From the NCBI GenBank assembly GCA_029379385.1, contig CM055611.1:4092001-4156000 (forward strand): a DNA stretch of 64,000 nt, in the 5' to 3' direction. Positions 24,144-37,000 of the stretch are shown here, piece by piece (positions within the stretch are counted from its first letter, which is position 1; each line of letters begins with the position of its first letter). This DNA is from Quillaja saponaria (lineage: Eukaryota; Streptophyta; Magnoliopsida; Fabales; Quillajaceae). Below the pieces are notes generated by a model. That model was not told where the DNA came from. It worked only from the letters and a program-made list of their open reading frames with translations, and searched no databases. The translations under genes and the position numbers were made by a program.

Positions 24144-24586
24144 CAATTTAGAACCTCCTTTGAATTATAGACATATATAACTTTAATTTTTCAAATCCAT
24201 AACTTTTTCTCTTTGAATTATAGACTTTTATATAACTTTAAATTTTCAAATCAAGATTTTTTTCTCTTAAAACTAAAGACGAGTATGATTTTAGTATTAT
24301 TATATTAATTTAATAATGAAAAGATATTATCTAATTTAAAATAATATAAGAATTTAATTAATAATTAATTTTTAAAATAATAATACAACTAAAATTATAA
24401 AAAATAAAATAAAAGCTTAATGTTTTTAGATTTCATAAGAACTTCATCTTCCTTAAATTATGATAAATCTAAAATTAATAACTCCAAATTTTAAATCTGA
24501 AACTAGTTGGGTTGTATGAACCGTTTTCTTTTAATTATATTGATCTAATGTATTGTTTTCAGTGACATTCAGAAAAAAAAAAAAAA

Positions 24587-24628
<42 letters not shown>

Positions 24629-25428
24629 AAACAAACAATTCTTCTGTTTATATCTATTCAATACATAATTGTCAATGATGTCTAAAATAATCAAATCATA
24701 TTCAATGATTTATTGTCATGTAATTTTTTATCACTATCTTTCACTTTTAACCTCCATTTGGAAATGCATTATTTAATTTATATTACATATTTTTGTTTAA
24801 TAAATATCATAATATTATATATATTCTGAATAATAAGACTAAATATGTTGTTCTTACTTTTAGTTTGTTAAAGAAAATAGAAGAGATGTCCAGGTACGGA
24901 ATAATTTGTAAAACCTTTGAAGCCTTAGACAATTCAAGTGACATGTCAGAGGAAATAGAAAGTTGGTGCTGGAAGTGGTTCATCCAGATTCCAGAGTATA
25001 AAAAGATCTTACTCATATTGAAATTCATTTTTGATTAACTGTTTTCAGTTTTCCCAATAAAATTTTTCTGGCTGGTGTCATAGCTGAATGCGTGTATTGG
25101 CATAGATCAGAATTGCTGCAGATGCAGAATGTGTACAACACCACCATTACTCAACTCAACAAAATCAAATCCCAAACTAGTTAGAATGAACTAACAGTTA
25201 AAAAGAAAAATCTTAAGAATCTGAAATGCTCAAAAATGAAACTGAAAAATGTTATAATTCTCAAAAACAAAACAACAATTATGCCTTTTCTCCTAAGCTT
25301 TTTAAGTTTTTTTCTTTCATTTCTTTTTCTTTTTTCCTTTCTTCCAAAACGGAAGGTACCAAGTAATAGAAACATCAGAATTTTATGAAAGGGTCTCTAT
25401 TCCAAAGATAGGTATGGGTGTTCTTCCA
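22243..25428. other. Intergenic, AT-rich, 3.2 kb
   Basis: Lies between the start of the UGT pseudogene and the 3' end of NSN1. It holds (AT)n tracts at about 24110-24137 and 24592-24624 and a noncoding AT-rich element (next entry). An open frame at 24793-25038 does not resemble a family I can name with confidence. No RNA gene was seen. Confidence 0.5.
23868..24120. repeat. Short AT-rich noncoding element with inverted TATACTA-like ends
   Basis: Begins ATAATACTAGTGGTCTGCGCG and ends near CTTTTATAATAGTATATAT, so both termini carry inverted ATACTA. Similar starts (TATACTAGTTTTCATGGCAC) occur at about 57651 and 60249 in the large tandem repeat. Probably a common non-autonomous plant element; superfamily not assigned. 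Confidence 0.35.
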
Positions 25429-28400
25429 TTACTCCTCTAAATTGATACCAGACATAGGCACTACACCAATTACTTGATTATCAGCTTCACCGTCACTCCC
25501 ATCAGCATCCATTGCATTTCCCTCTTTGACATAATCAACTTTAAAGTCATAGTCATCATCCATTGCATCTACTCTAGTTTTACTAGCTTTTTTTGATCTC
25601 TTCTTCTGTGCTCTCTGCATCTTTGTATTCAGTATTCCTGCTGGTGCATACAACTTCTCATTCTGCCGACTAGTTGCAGATTTTCCCTTATTCTTGCTAA
25701 CATCACTTTCTTCATATTCCATGGACTCATCATTACCATTGTCAGGCTTGTCTTCAGGATCTTCTCTGTCTCCCATGGATAGTTGTGCACTATCCTGAGA
25801 ACAAAGACATAAAAATAATGATATTAAAATGCCGGATTTGAACCCTCAAGTTACTTTCAGAAGGCATTTCTGTCCAAATAACTAGAAGACCAAGGGAGGA
25901 ACTTAAATGTCGGTATTCAGGAAATCACTGACCTCTAGCATCTTTTCATCAAAGTTGAGAGGGCAACTCGAAGGAACTTCAACAGGATTCAAATCTTCAA
26001 CAGATTTAAGGCTTCCTATGTATGAAGATTCACTATTGTAGACTTCCTCAACTTTAAACTCCTTCCCAAACTCTGAAACAATTTTGGTCTCCAAAGGTTC
26101 TCCTTGATTTCTAATTGGGGGCATAGTGTAATATGGAATTTTTCCTGAGAAATGACAATTAAACTTCCATTAAAAAGGAATTGCATACTATTATTCAAAA
26201 TAACCAAATCTTTTGTTTCTTTTAGGGTTGTGTTTCTATTTCGTGGGAAAAAAATAAGGCAGAAAAATTAGCCTGCACAAATGCATACCTTCATTCCAGT
26301 CATGAAGAACAATTCTTGCAGCAGCATTATCATCACCAATACCACCCTTCTTCAGCTTACCCCTAACTGCAGCAACCTTCCGCAGAAAGTCATCTACGGA
26401 ATCAAAGCTTGGAACCTTATAGAGAGTTACTAATAGTCTGGTTGGACAACGCTCGAGTATTTCCTTCACTAAGTTGTCCAAGAAAATGGAAAGAAAAGTC
26501 AGCTTTCCCATTCGAATTTGTCATTAAAATTTAAAAACAAGAGAATATGGCAATAAGAGTTAATATGAACTGAATATGAAGTACATAGAAAGGTTTATCA
26601 ACTAGATTTTGGCAGTGCAACAATAATGTAGAGATTTGGATGTCATCATACTTTCGTTAATCTAAAGGAACTGTATAAAACCTAGTCAGAATACAAAACC
26701 ACGTATACCATTCCAAGTATAAACAGGTACATGGAACACAATTAAAAAGTAAAAACTCAAAACATATGTGCTGTAGAAACATTTCAACAACCCAAAAAGA
26801 AAAAAAGCTAAAACACATTAAGCTGGCTATAATTCCTATATAACAATCACAAATTAAATATCAACATAATTTAAATACCCAGTCAATTGAAACATTTATG
26901 CCTAACAAACAAGGTAAACAGTGTAGTAAAAAATTTATGCATGGATGGAGGTACACATATACATCCACACATACATATATATATGAGCTATTGTTAGAAG
27001 ATTATCTCTGATTCCTACTAACTTTGGGAATAGATATCATACAGGTTCAGAATCTAAACTCTCTTATAAGCTACGTAGTCTCCTTTTAGCCATTCCATTA
27101 TTGCAGATCTTTTGACGAGAATCTCTTTTGAACTGCATTGCTCCAACATGAATGAGCAATCAAACAGTTTAACAAGATCAAGAAACCATTCACTTACCAG
27201 GACCAATTGGATCATCTAGCTTCTCAATTCTTTTGCAATTTCGAAGAGCTACAGAAGCATCATTGTCTTGAGACCTAAGCATTGTAACACCAGGGCAGTC
27301 CAATAACTTGACATTTTTGTCTAATTGAACTTCTTGCATTGATCGTGTTAGTCCAGGAGTAGCACCAACATTGGCAACATGGCATCTCTTCAGGCTGTTA
27401 ATTAAACTACTCTTACCAACATTGGGCAGGCCAATCACACCCACAGTAATTGACTTCTTGATCTGCCAAGGCAAACGAGTAGAATATATCAACACTGGCC
27501 CAAGAGGAAAATGACAAATAAAAGAACAAAATATCTGAAATACAGATGCCCTCTTACAAAAATGTCAGACACTTTTAATGAGGTGAATATAAGAGGGAAA
27601 AACAGTAGCAAAATCATTCAGCAAGAGGGGCTAGCGCAAATCTGAATGCAAAAGTACAAATGATAAAAAAAAAAATATGATGGCACAAGTAAAAAGAAAA
27701 CTTGGAGTGTTATGCTGGTAAGGCAACAAAGTGGAAACTTCTTAGAAAAATCACTAAGAGCAACAGACAATAACTGGCAATGAAAATAAAATGTCATCAC
27801 AAACCATAAAGCTAGATAATACCTCATGGCTTCTTGAGTAGTTCTTGAGCAATTTGATAAGAGTTTCAGCCCCAAGACAATCACTGGTCTGCAGAAGATT
27901 GCTTGGTTTTGCTTTCTTTGAGGAAGATTTCCAACCTAAGTTTGACCTCTGCTCTTGAGTACTGCACTTGAAGGCAACTGCTGGTAATTCTTCCCTAAAG
28001 TACTTCAGCCACTTCTCTACCGCTTCGCGAGGGACAAGATCTAATAAAGAAGCACCAATAACCCAGTCAAAGTTAAAACACACAGACTTTGCAGTATGAG
28101 GGGAGAAAGGGGTGTAGTAGGAGATGTTGGGGAAAGATAGGGATGCAAGGAGAAATTACCTATTTTATTTAAGAGCAATACTAGACGCTTATCAGGACCC
28201 GATTTCATCACCATATTTTCCATATCAGCACAACGGGTACCTAGGGGATCCCGTGCATCAAGAACCTCCAGAATGACATCTGAAGCTTCAATAACCTTTA
28301 CTAACTCCTTGTAGAAGGCCCTATCTGAATTATCTGAAAGAAAAATAACACATCAAAAATAAAGGCCCATAAAACAAAATAAGGAAAATAAAGTAGAACA

Positions 28401-29317
28401 TGTGAGTGGTAAGCTTTCATAAAGCTATAGTTATTTCAACCTTTGGCAAACTAGCATCAACCTACCTCGGTGTTTCACAAATGGCGTAGAACCATCACCA
28501 TCCTTTTCCTCCCCAAAATCTTGTTCTTTTACTAAAGATGTTTCAGCCAATTTGGAGGTATCATCATCCTCTAGCAATCCCATCTTTCTCTTTTGAGCCT
28601 GGAGCAGCATAGAATTTCAAATATAAACTAAAAGTTAAAAAAAAAAAAAAAAAATGGCAACTTGTAACAAATGCTTATGAGATATAATCAACCCAGTCAC
28701 TAGGATATTACACATTAACCAATATATAACACCTACAATCAGTATCAACTATCAATTCCATAGTCCATTCACGGACTGAAATAATTATGCTAAAAAAATT
28801 CAGCCACCTATAATTATGCTTCATGTAGTTAATTCATTTGGCAATATTATTCTTTTCAGGCATGATACATAGTATTTGATAAAAAAAAAAATTATCAAAT
28901 AAAGCAAAAACAAGCTCAAACTAGCAATATTATCTATAACCAAATTGAATGTATACCCTCTCTTTTCGGGCTACTTTCTTTTGCTCCAATTCATCTATAG
29001 CACGAGCCCGACGAACTTCAAGAGCTTTAAGCTCCTGTTCCTTGAAGGGCCAATCATTGGGAATACCGGGATCCTTCTCTACCTTCTTCTTACCATTCAA
29101 ATTAAGCTTCTTAGCTTCTTTGGCCTTTTTCCTGTGGTGCTCCTTTACCTTCCTTATAATCTTGTACTTCTTCTTCAATGGCACCCTCTTACTCTTACTC
29201 TCTGCAAAACAATTAATTTACAGTAAACCAAAAAAACAATATATGAACAAATTCATCAAATAAAAAAAAGTTGAAATCTGGGAAATATATTTGCTTACTC
29301 TTGCTTCTCTTCACCAT
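25429..29317 (-). CDS. NSN1: Guanine nucleotide-binding protein-like NSN1 (plant nucleostemin)
   Basis: Nine exons on the minus strand: 29317-29299, 29201-28957, 28598-28466, 28333-28160, 28040-27823, 27462-27198, 26468-26289, 26144-25933 and 25794-25429, all GT-AG with compatible phases, giving 603 aa. The N-terminus is a lysine-rich coiled-coil ([20 protein letters not shown]) typical of nucleolar GNL3/Grn1 proteins. The GTPase motifs are circularly permuted: DARDPLG (158-164), G4 NKID (188-191), G1 GLPNVGKS (274-281), G2 GATPGLT (296-302), G3 DCPG (318-321). [14 protein letters not shown] segment and an acidic/basic tail follow. Nucleostemin-like GTPases act in the nucleolus in 60S ribosome assembly; plant NSN1 affects meristem and leaf development. 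The frame is intact throughout. Confidence 0.95.
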
Positions 29318-30934
29318 TTTCGGACTGTGCTAGGTTTGAGCGGATATAGAAATTGTGCTACGGGAGGTAGACAGAATGAAGTCCTGGCAAAATCGGCTTC
29401 TATGGCATTAACAAGGGTTTACCAAAAGACAACTCTTTCGGTATTTTAGGGTTTTAGCTGGTTAGAGTTTACACCAGCCTACAAGTCGGGGTCTTGGGCA
29501 CTAGTTTTAGGAATCATATGTGCAAGGCCCAGGCCCAGGCCCAGGCCCGTTCTATCTCTTCCCATATTATGGCCTTTCCAATAAATATACTAAGTTTATT
29601 TATTTCTATTTTAATTTAGAGATCACGTGTGTATAGTAAATTACTGAATATCTCAACTAATTAATTTTTGATTCAATTTATGATAGGATAGTACTAGAAA
29701 ATTTATTAAGATTTTTTTTCTCCTTATAACCTTCCAAAGAGATTCAATCCCAAAAATTAACATAAATAATACACATTTTTTAACACAATACTAACTTCTT
29801 GGATTTTAAATATACAAATTTATGATCCTCAAGGGATAATAATTATTTGGCTTATTCATTATTTTGATATATGAAAATTATATTATATTTATTTTCAGTT
29901 TAAAAAGTTTATTTTAAATAAAATAATAAGTTTATTATTTTTTTAATTTAACGATAATATAATATTGAAATCAATTTATGTACTTTTCGATCAATACACT
30001 TACCTAGTTTAGTTTTATCAAAGACAAGTGATTTGATAGTAAAGACAAATTTTACTCTCCATTGTGTGGGGATTCAAACCAAAAAACAATAATTTTTTTT
30101 TTTTAATTTGACATATAAATATTTAGTTATCTTATTAGATTTTAAAAAAAATTATTTACCATTGAGAGTTTAGCTCATATTGTTGATAGAGGTCTCTCCA
30201 AACACAACGCTAAGTTCAAACACTCCATTTGTACCCAAAAAAAAAAGATTAATTTTTTTATCAATTTAAAATTATTAAATCTAAAAATAACACCATATTA
30301 TTGATTGATATGCTTAGGCTACAAAAACTTAGAGAAATTTAGATAATTTGAACATTTTTATTTAAGAAAAGAAAAGAAGATTTGGAATTTAAATTTTCAA
30401 CTTCAAAAAACAAATCTCTAATAATCGAGTCTAACATGTAGTTTTTTTGTTTTATACATCAATATTTCTTTATTCATCCTGTTAGAAAAATATATATCAG
30501 CTAATTCAGATATATTTCATGACATTGCTCAGAATTTAGTAGAATTTTTTTTTTAATCTTGGAGATCTATTAATTAGGAAATAAATAAATAAATAAATCT
30601 TCGAGGACTTGAATGAAATAAAAACTTTATTAAATAAATTTTCCACACAAATATTTGCTGTAAACTCTCTGCTTTACTATTCTCTTTCCTTTGGTTCCTC
30701 CGTATTTGGTTGGTAGTCTCTTAAGCTGTAGTTTGGAAGAGACACAAAAAATACAGGTACGCACAAATCCAATCATCAATTCCTCGTCACCTCCCCATAT
30801 TCGTTTGGTGGCAACTTCTTGTGTTTATTATTTCCTATTGAAAACCTGAAGTGAAGGAAGAGACTTACACTCTCAGACCTGAAGCCTAGCTCAGCTTTGA
30901 CTATTTTCTGCTACTTCACCTTCTATACAGGACC
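29318..30934. other. Divergent intergenic region, NSN1 and DUF3685-like promoters
   Basis: Shared upstream region of two divergently transcribed genes. The NSN1-proximal part holds the telo-box and site II motifs; the middle (29600-30650) is very AT-rich with nothing recognised; 30650-30930 is less AT-rich and probably contains the leader of the rightward gene. Confidence 0.5.
29446..29548 (-). promoter_or_regulatory. Telo-box and tandem site II (TGGGCC) motifs upstream of NSN1
   Basis: On the minus strand the upstream region carries AAACCCTAA (29446-29454), the telo-box, and a TGGGCC repeat: GGCCCA three times plus GGCCC on the plus strand at 29526-29548. Paired telo-box and site II (TCP-bound) elements are characteristic of plant ribosomal-protein and ribosome-biogenesis genes, in keeping with NSN1 function. 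They lie about 130-230 bp above the start codon. Confidence 0.7.
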
Positions 30935-33706
30935 ATGCGCTTTGGTCAATGCTGTTATTACCCATTATTTAATGGTATTATTATGTTAATATTCACAATA
31001 TGTACCCTGAAGCTTTTATGTTTTCACTGTACACATTTATTTGTATATGATATACGATAGTATGTTTCGGTGAATCATATTGATAGTAGGTAAATTAATA
31101 TTGGGTTACTAATAATAATGTATGAATTGTTTTTTTGATCCTTGAAGTGGGTATTAACACATAAATTGTCTGTTTAATCATTGGGCATTCTCAAGTTCTA
31201 AATTAATAGTATTGCTGGTGAAATTGTGGAATGGCTTAATTGAGCTTCACATATGTGATAATTATAGATCAGAATTCTTTTCATTTGGCTAGGTTTTGAG
31301 ATCGGGTGTATAAATGTGGGTTACAAATGAAGGAATTTTATGAATGACGACTGCTGATAGGGTTTGGTTTCCTATTACCCTGTCTTCTTTTTTTTTTTTT
31401 TTTTTTGGGAGAACTAATCAGTGCTCCATCATGTGTTTCTTTTTTCACTTTATTGTAAGAAAATGTAGCAAATGGGTTATCATTTGGATTAATGCTAATA
31501 ATGCTATTTACATTGTTGAGTGATGCTAATTGATATACTATTTGATGTATCTTGGATCTTGCTTGAGCTTTTATGGAATTTGCTGAATGTTAATTGCATG
31601 GTCATGTTTTTCTGTAGAGTTTGATGCAGCTAGTTGTGTGTGTTCAATTGTAATTGGATAAACATATATGAGCTAGCACAATGTGTTGATTCAAAAGGAA
31701 GGTTATTGATCAATGGCAGAATGCGTGGCCTCACCTTTGTGTATCAAGATGCATGTGCAGAAAAGTTCCATCAAAGAGGGACCTCTCTCAATCGAGCATT
31801 CACATTTCCAAATGGTTGACAGGTATGTCTTATACTTTTTGTTTTCATTTATTTCTTGTTTCCATTATTTCAACTTGTGCCATTTTTCTGTCTTGTGAGT
31901 ATCTTCCTTCCCCTCCTTATTTTTTCAGTTTTTTAAGGGAATTTTTTTTTCAGGGAGTCAATATGAGAGGCTGATTGGTAAACCTAATATGAGAATACTT
32001 TCATTGTTCAGTGAATCTTTTGAACATTAATGTGTTATATATATATTTTTTTGAATTGACTTAATGTCTTATAAATTTGTTTCTGTTGAAATGGTAGATA
32101 TCTCATTGTAGCACATGTTTCTATACGTTCTATTAGTGTGTTGTGCTTGCTGGTCCCAAATGATGGAAATCTTTTAGAGAACATAGTAATGATATATCTA
32201 TTTAAGGACATTTATTGGAAACAATGAGCTTTTTGTTTGCTTGGTTTTATCGCCATTATCAAGATATAACTGGAACTTCGTTATTAATTGCTAAGCTCAT
32301 CTCACCTTTATATATAAAACTTTTGGTGATAGAAAGTATTATTACCAAGGGTTAGCCCCGAATGTCGAGACTTTCTTTAATAGGAACTTAACTGTTAGGA
32401 TGATACTTAGTTTGACTTGTTAAGTCTAACTCATCTGCAACACTTGTCTCTGCAGAAAATATTCTTATGAAAGTTGTAGAATTCCCCAGCTATATAGGTG
32501 GAGAACGTCTGAGCCATATGCTATCAGTTCCCCAAATATGAAAGTTAGCCCTTATCTTTATGGAACCTCCATGAAGTGTAATTGCTTAGGATCTTTGGTA
32601 GACCCCGATGGCGCTACAGCCTCCGATTTGGTGTCTGTTGTTGATCAAATGCTTCTGATGGCCAGTATATGCCTTACCTACTATGGCTGGAGTGACTTCT
32701 GTCAGGAAATCTGATCCAACTTATCCAAAGATCTCTGATGAAAATGTTGTTCCTGAAATCCCAAACGTTTCTGGTAGGTAAGGGTAAGCATGTCAAAGAT
32801 GTCAAGGTTGGACTTTTGCATTCATTATGCATCAATGATAAATTCACTTGGGCATTTTTTAATATAGGATCAAAAATCTGTTTCTATTGGTTATTTTAAA
32901 ATTTCAAAATAATGCCTCCTTTTGCAGCACCATGAAGAACTATGACCAAGTTGATTCAAGGCATGCCTTAGATGTAGTGAAGAGAAAACTTTTGAATTCT
33001 CTAAATGCTTTTGAATATGGGGCTAGTTCAGGACACTTCTCTCCCTGAATCTGGAAAACAAGCTACAAAGCAACCGTTGAGTTTAAGTGCAATTGCTGGG
33101 GGTCCAAGATTACACTTGCTTTATGCTTCTTTTCTGCAAGTTGAGCAAGAGGTAGGCATTGTCTTTATTTTATCCTCTTATTGCGGTTTTTTGACATATT
33201 TATGTTTTGTTAATAGAATTTGCATTGTCACATTACTGGATTGGCATCACACTGTTTTAAGAATGCTTGAAAATGTGCCTGCAAGCCAGCTATATCTATG
33301 CTAATGTATTTTTATTTAAAATTGTTATTGTGCTTCCAAATGCCATATGATTTTAGATTTATAAGGAGTGCATGACATGTATTTTTTTATTATCGCATTA
33401 TCAACTGCATGTCAAGGGTGTCCTATTATTACATGATATATCAGGAGAACATGTATGATTAAGCTTTGCTGCTGATATTAGTTCAATTCTCCAACAAATA
33501 ATGTTGATTAGTTACACAACTATTAGTCTATTACTAAATTTTGTCCCTAAAGATGCAAGCTAACATCATCGACTATTATAATTTATATTTTATCCTTACA
33601 ATAATTATATGAATTTATACACTGTATCGGTGAATAGTTGGTGAATTCAAATTGATCCACAAGATCTTGAATATTGATTATTAACTAAACTTGTCAACCT
33701 TGCGTG

Positions 33707-34065
33707 TGGGGGTGTCAACGAGCCGAGCTTTGGCAAAGCTCGGCTCGACTCGTCTCACTTTAGGCGTCTCAGGCTCGCGAGCAAATATTCAAGCTTGGCT
33801 CGGCTCATTAACGGTTTAGGGTTAAGGTTAGGTTATGTTAGTTTTTTTTGTATATAAATAGATTTATTATAAATGTATATATAAATAATAAAAATTTTAT
33901 TAAATAATATTAAACGAGCTAGCTCACGAGCCGAGCTTTGGAAAGATTGAGCTCGACTCGTTTTACTAAACGAGCTTAAAATAAAGCTCAAGATCGGCTC
34001 ATTTAAAAAATGAGCCGAGCTTGATCCGAGCTCTTAACGAGTAGCTCGGCTCATTGCCACCCCTA
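33707..34065. mobile_element. hAT-type MITE with perfect 8-bp target duplication
   Basis: A 359-bp element in an intron of the DUF3685-like gene, flanked by CTTGCGTG at 33699-33706 and 34066-34073. The ends are inverted repeats of the form TRGGGGTGKCAAYGAGCC. The interior is dominated by palindromic GAGCCGAGCT/AGCTCGGCTC words separated by an AT-rich middle. No coding capacity. A related, more decayed copy lies at 51585-52121 and a scrap at about 17604. Confidence 0.92.
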
Positions 34066-37000
34066 CTTGCGTGTGATTTTTTTCTAAAAGAACGATATAA
34101 ATGAACAAGAAGATAAGTTTGTTGTGAAAAAAAAAAAAAAAAAAACTAAAACTTTTTTCTTCTCTTTTCCAATCATATTTTAATTTTTATGAATGATTTT
34201 GACGTGTGCTTTCTCTTACCCTCCTGTTTTAAGTCGTAAACTAATCATTGTTTCATCACCACATATAATACTTCTTTTCATTTTGCTTGATAATTTTTTC
34301 TACTTTCTGATTATAGGTTTTGACATTGGTTTGGCAGGTTAATAACATTTCAAGCATTTCTGGGAATGGTGTTGTGGATGATTGGTTGACCGTGTTCTCT
34401 GAAGTAGTTCAAAACTGCTGTCAGCCTGTATGCATGGCTTGGCTGGAAAACGAGCTTTGCCTTGAAAATAACAATGAAGACAAGGTACCTGTAAACTGTG
34501 AGATTTGGTTTTTAGCCAACATAATCTGTGGGATTAACCATCATATTTTCTTTTTACTATCACTAGTACACTATAGTGAGATACTATCTTTACTTTCCTT
34601 TCTCTTTTGTGTTAGGCAGTTGCATCTCTGATATTTGAAAAGTTAAAAGGGGACAACATTATTGTACGAAATATACAGAAGTCAGGCAAGGAAGATCTTT
34701 ATGCAGAATTTCTGTGCTTTCTTAGTGTTGGTTCTCTCAGGTAATTTTCTTTCTTGGTTCTTTTACTTCTCAACTGATCATTAACTTAGTTCTTGGAAAT
34801 CTGTTGTGGCATGAATGTAATTTGCTTTACTTTTTTTACTTTTTCTATTTAAATGTATAAATTACACAATTCAACTAAGAACTTTGTCCATGAGTTAAAA
34901 GTTAAAAAGCTGGTCAGTGGTTGGATACTAACAAAGTATCATCATAGTGGCTTGTGGATGCTTTGCCACCTCTTTCATTTATTTTCTTTTCAACTTTGGT
35001 AATATATGTATGTATCATCTGTTTCTCCATGTCAATCTTGTTGTAAAAAAAGATATTCATAATTCAGAAAAAGGTCAAGAACATTAATTAAGGAGATACA
35101 TGTATGACACTTAGATTCATGAAGGGTGTGTGGTTGTAGATTCAATTAGGCATTTAATATTAGAGAGTTCTAGAGTATCTAGGCTACAATTAAATAGGAT
35201 TGTTGACTCATTGTAACTAGGCCTGCAAAAGATTGAGAATAGATCAAGATTGAGATTTCTATATTGAGAGTCTCTTAAGATATTATCTCTTCTTGGTCAC
35301 ACCTTCACTACACACATACTTTCCATTTTTTAGTATAGATTCAGCTGTGCCCAAAAACTAACAAAACTTATATAATCCATTAGAATGAATGAAATTTCCT
35401 GACTAAAGATTATGTACGGAAAAGATTGCTCTCTGTGATTAAGCAAAAAAAGCCATTGTAGCAGTCACTGCCAGGTTACGAAAAATCCCAGGGTTAAAGA
35501 TTGGGTTCCTAAAGCTTCAAAATAGATTGTTATATGCAAGCATATCCATTGCTTCGTATTAGGTCATGCTTTTTCTCTCCTATTATAACTCTTCTAGTCA
35601 ATTGTATTTTTTATATCTTATTAGTTATTGAATAAGGTTGTTGTTACAGGCTACATGATTCAGTGGGTCTTTTATTTAAAATTTCCAAGTAACTAGAAGT
35701 CTTGGTCATATAGGAGGAAGACACAATGCATTGGAGAGACACTGATTCATATAAAACTAACTAGGAACAGCATGAATTCCCTTTAGCAGGTATTTCTTGT
35801 CTGCCAAATGTGGCTGCAGGTTTTTAAAAGCTCTTTGTATCATCTCTTAAATTGTCTTTTCAATTGGCAAGATTAAGGAAAATCTTTTTAGTGGGATATT
35901 TTCATCTTTTATAGTAAAAAAGAAAAGGAAAAACATTAATACAATAGGAAATAGTTTATTAAAACAGAAAAAAAGTAACTTTTTGGATCCTTTAGGCAGT
36001 GTCCTTGTATCTTTAGATCTTGAAAAATTAGGGTCAGAGACCTAATCCATACTCGAACCAGATTGTAGCCGAGACTGAACAACATAACTTTGGGTAGAAT
36101 CAAAAGGCTCTACATAAATAAAGCTCTTTTACTCAATCAAATCAGACTTTCATGGATTGACATTTGACAATGTGAATGTGAGTATTTGAGTGAGTTTTGC
36201 TTGCCTAGTGCTTTCCTTCCTTCTTTCTTTTGCATTTACAGTGCCCGCGGTTACTGTTTGCAGCTACGGTAGCAATCCCTTAACTTCTAGTGCTTCTCGT
36301 CTTTGCAATTCCAAGCATTTTTCCTTCTTTTGCACAATCAAAAACTTAAGATCCTAGAATATTTTCTTTTCCATTTTCTACCCTAGAATTAGGAACCTAA
36401 CACCATCTAAATTTCTGAAGTTCCCTGCCACCTTAAATTTCCATCAAGTGAATTCTTGAGTAGAAGCCATTGTTTTTCCCTCTTACTTCTATCAAATCAA
36501 ACCCTCAGTTAAATTATTAGCTTAAAATCTGTTACTTTATGTCCTTAAAAGTTTGAAACCCTATTATTCGTAATTTCTCAACCTTACACCACCACGATAC
36601 TCTGGTTGGAAGGCAAAATTGAATCTGTCCTACATCATCAATGCTGTAAAATATACTTCATGCTTCATTTTTTTCCTACTTTTTATTCCTTTTATTTTGC
36701 ATATTATGTCGTTCTATATATAAGTTTCTCTACATGGTATGCTACTAATTGTTGACTTGCTCAGTTTTCAATGCACTTTGAAGCTCTTAAATTTTATTTA
36801 ATTACCCTGTATCTGTTTTACATTCCTTCAAATGTGTGTCTGCAGGGATGGTTGCCCTTATGACAATAGCTTATTTATGTTGCATGGAGTTTCCATATTG
36901 GAAGATTTGGTGATAACTTTAGCAGATGGGGTTGCAAGCTTGTATTTGGAGCTTATTTCAGTCGACAGCAATGTGTTAAGTGAAGTGAAAAGCCTGGATC

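Noticed and set aside
24793..25038. 81-codon frame with RYGIICKTFEALDNSS-like text, faintly like FAR1/MULE proteins
   Set aside because: Too short and without a second motif; surrounding DNA is AT-repeat. Could be a transposase scrap, but not supportable.
25835..25905. tRNA-like words (GGATTTGAACCC) in an NSN1 intron
   Set aside because: A B-box-like word only; no A box at proper spacing and no cloverleaf.
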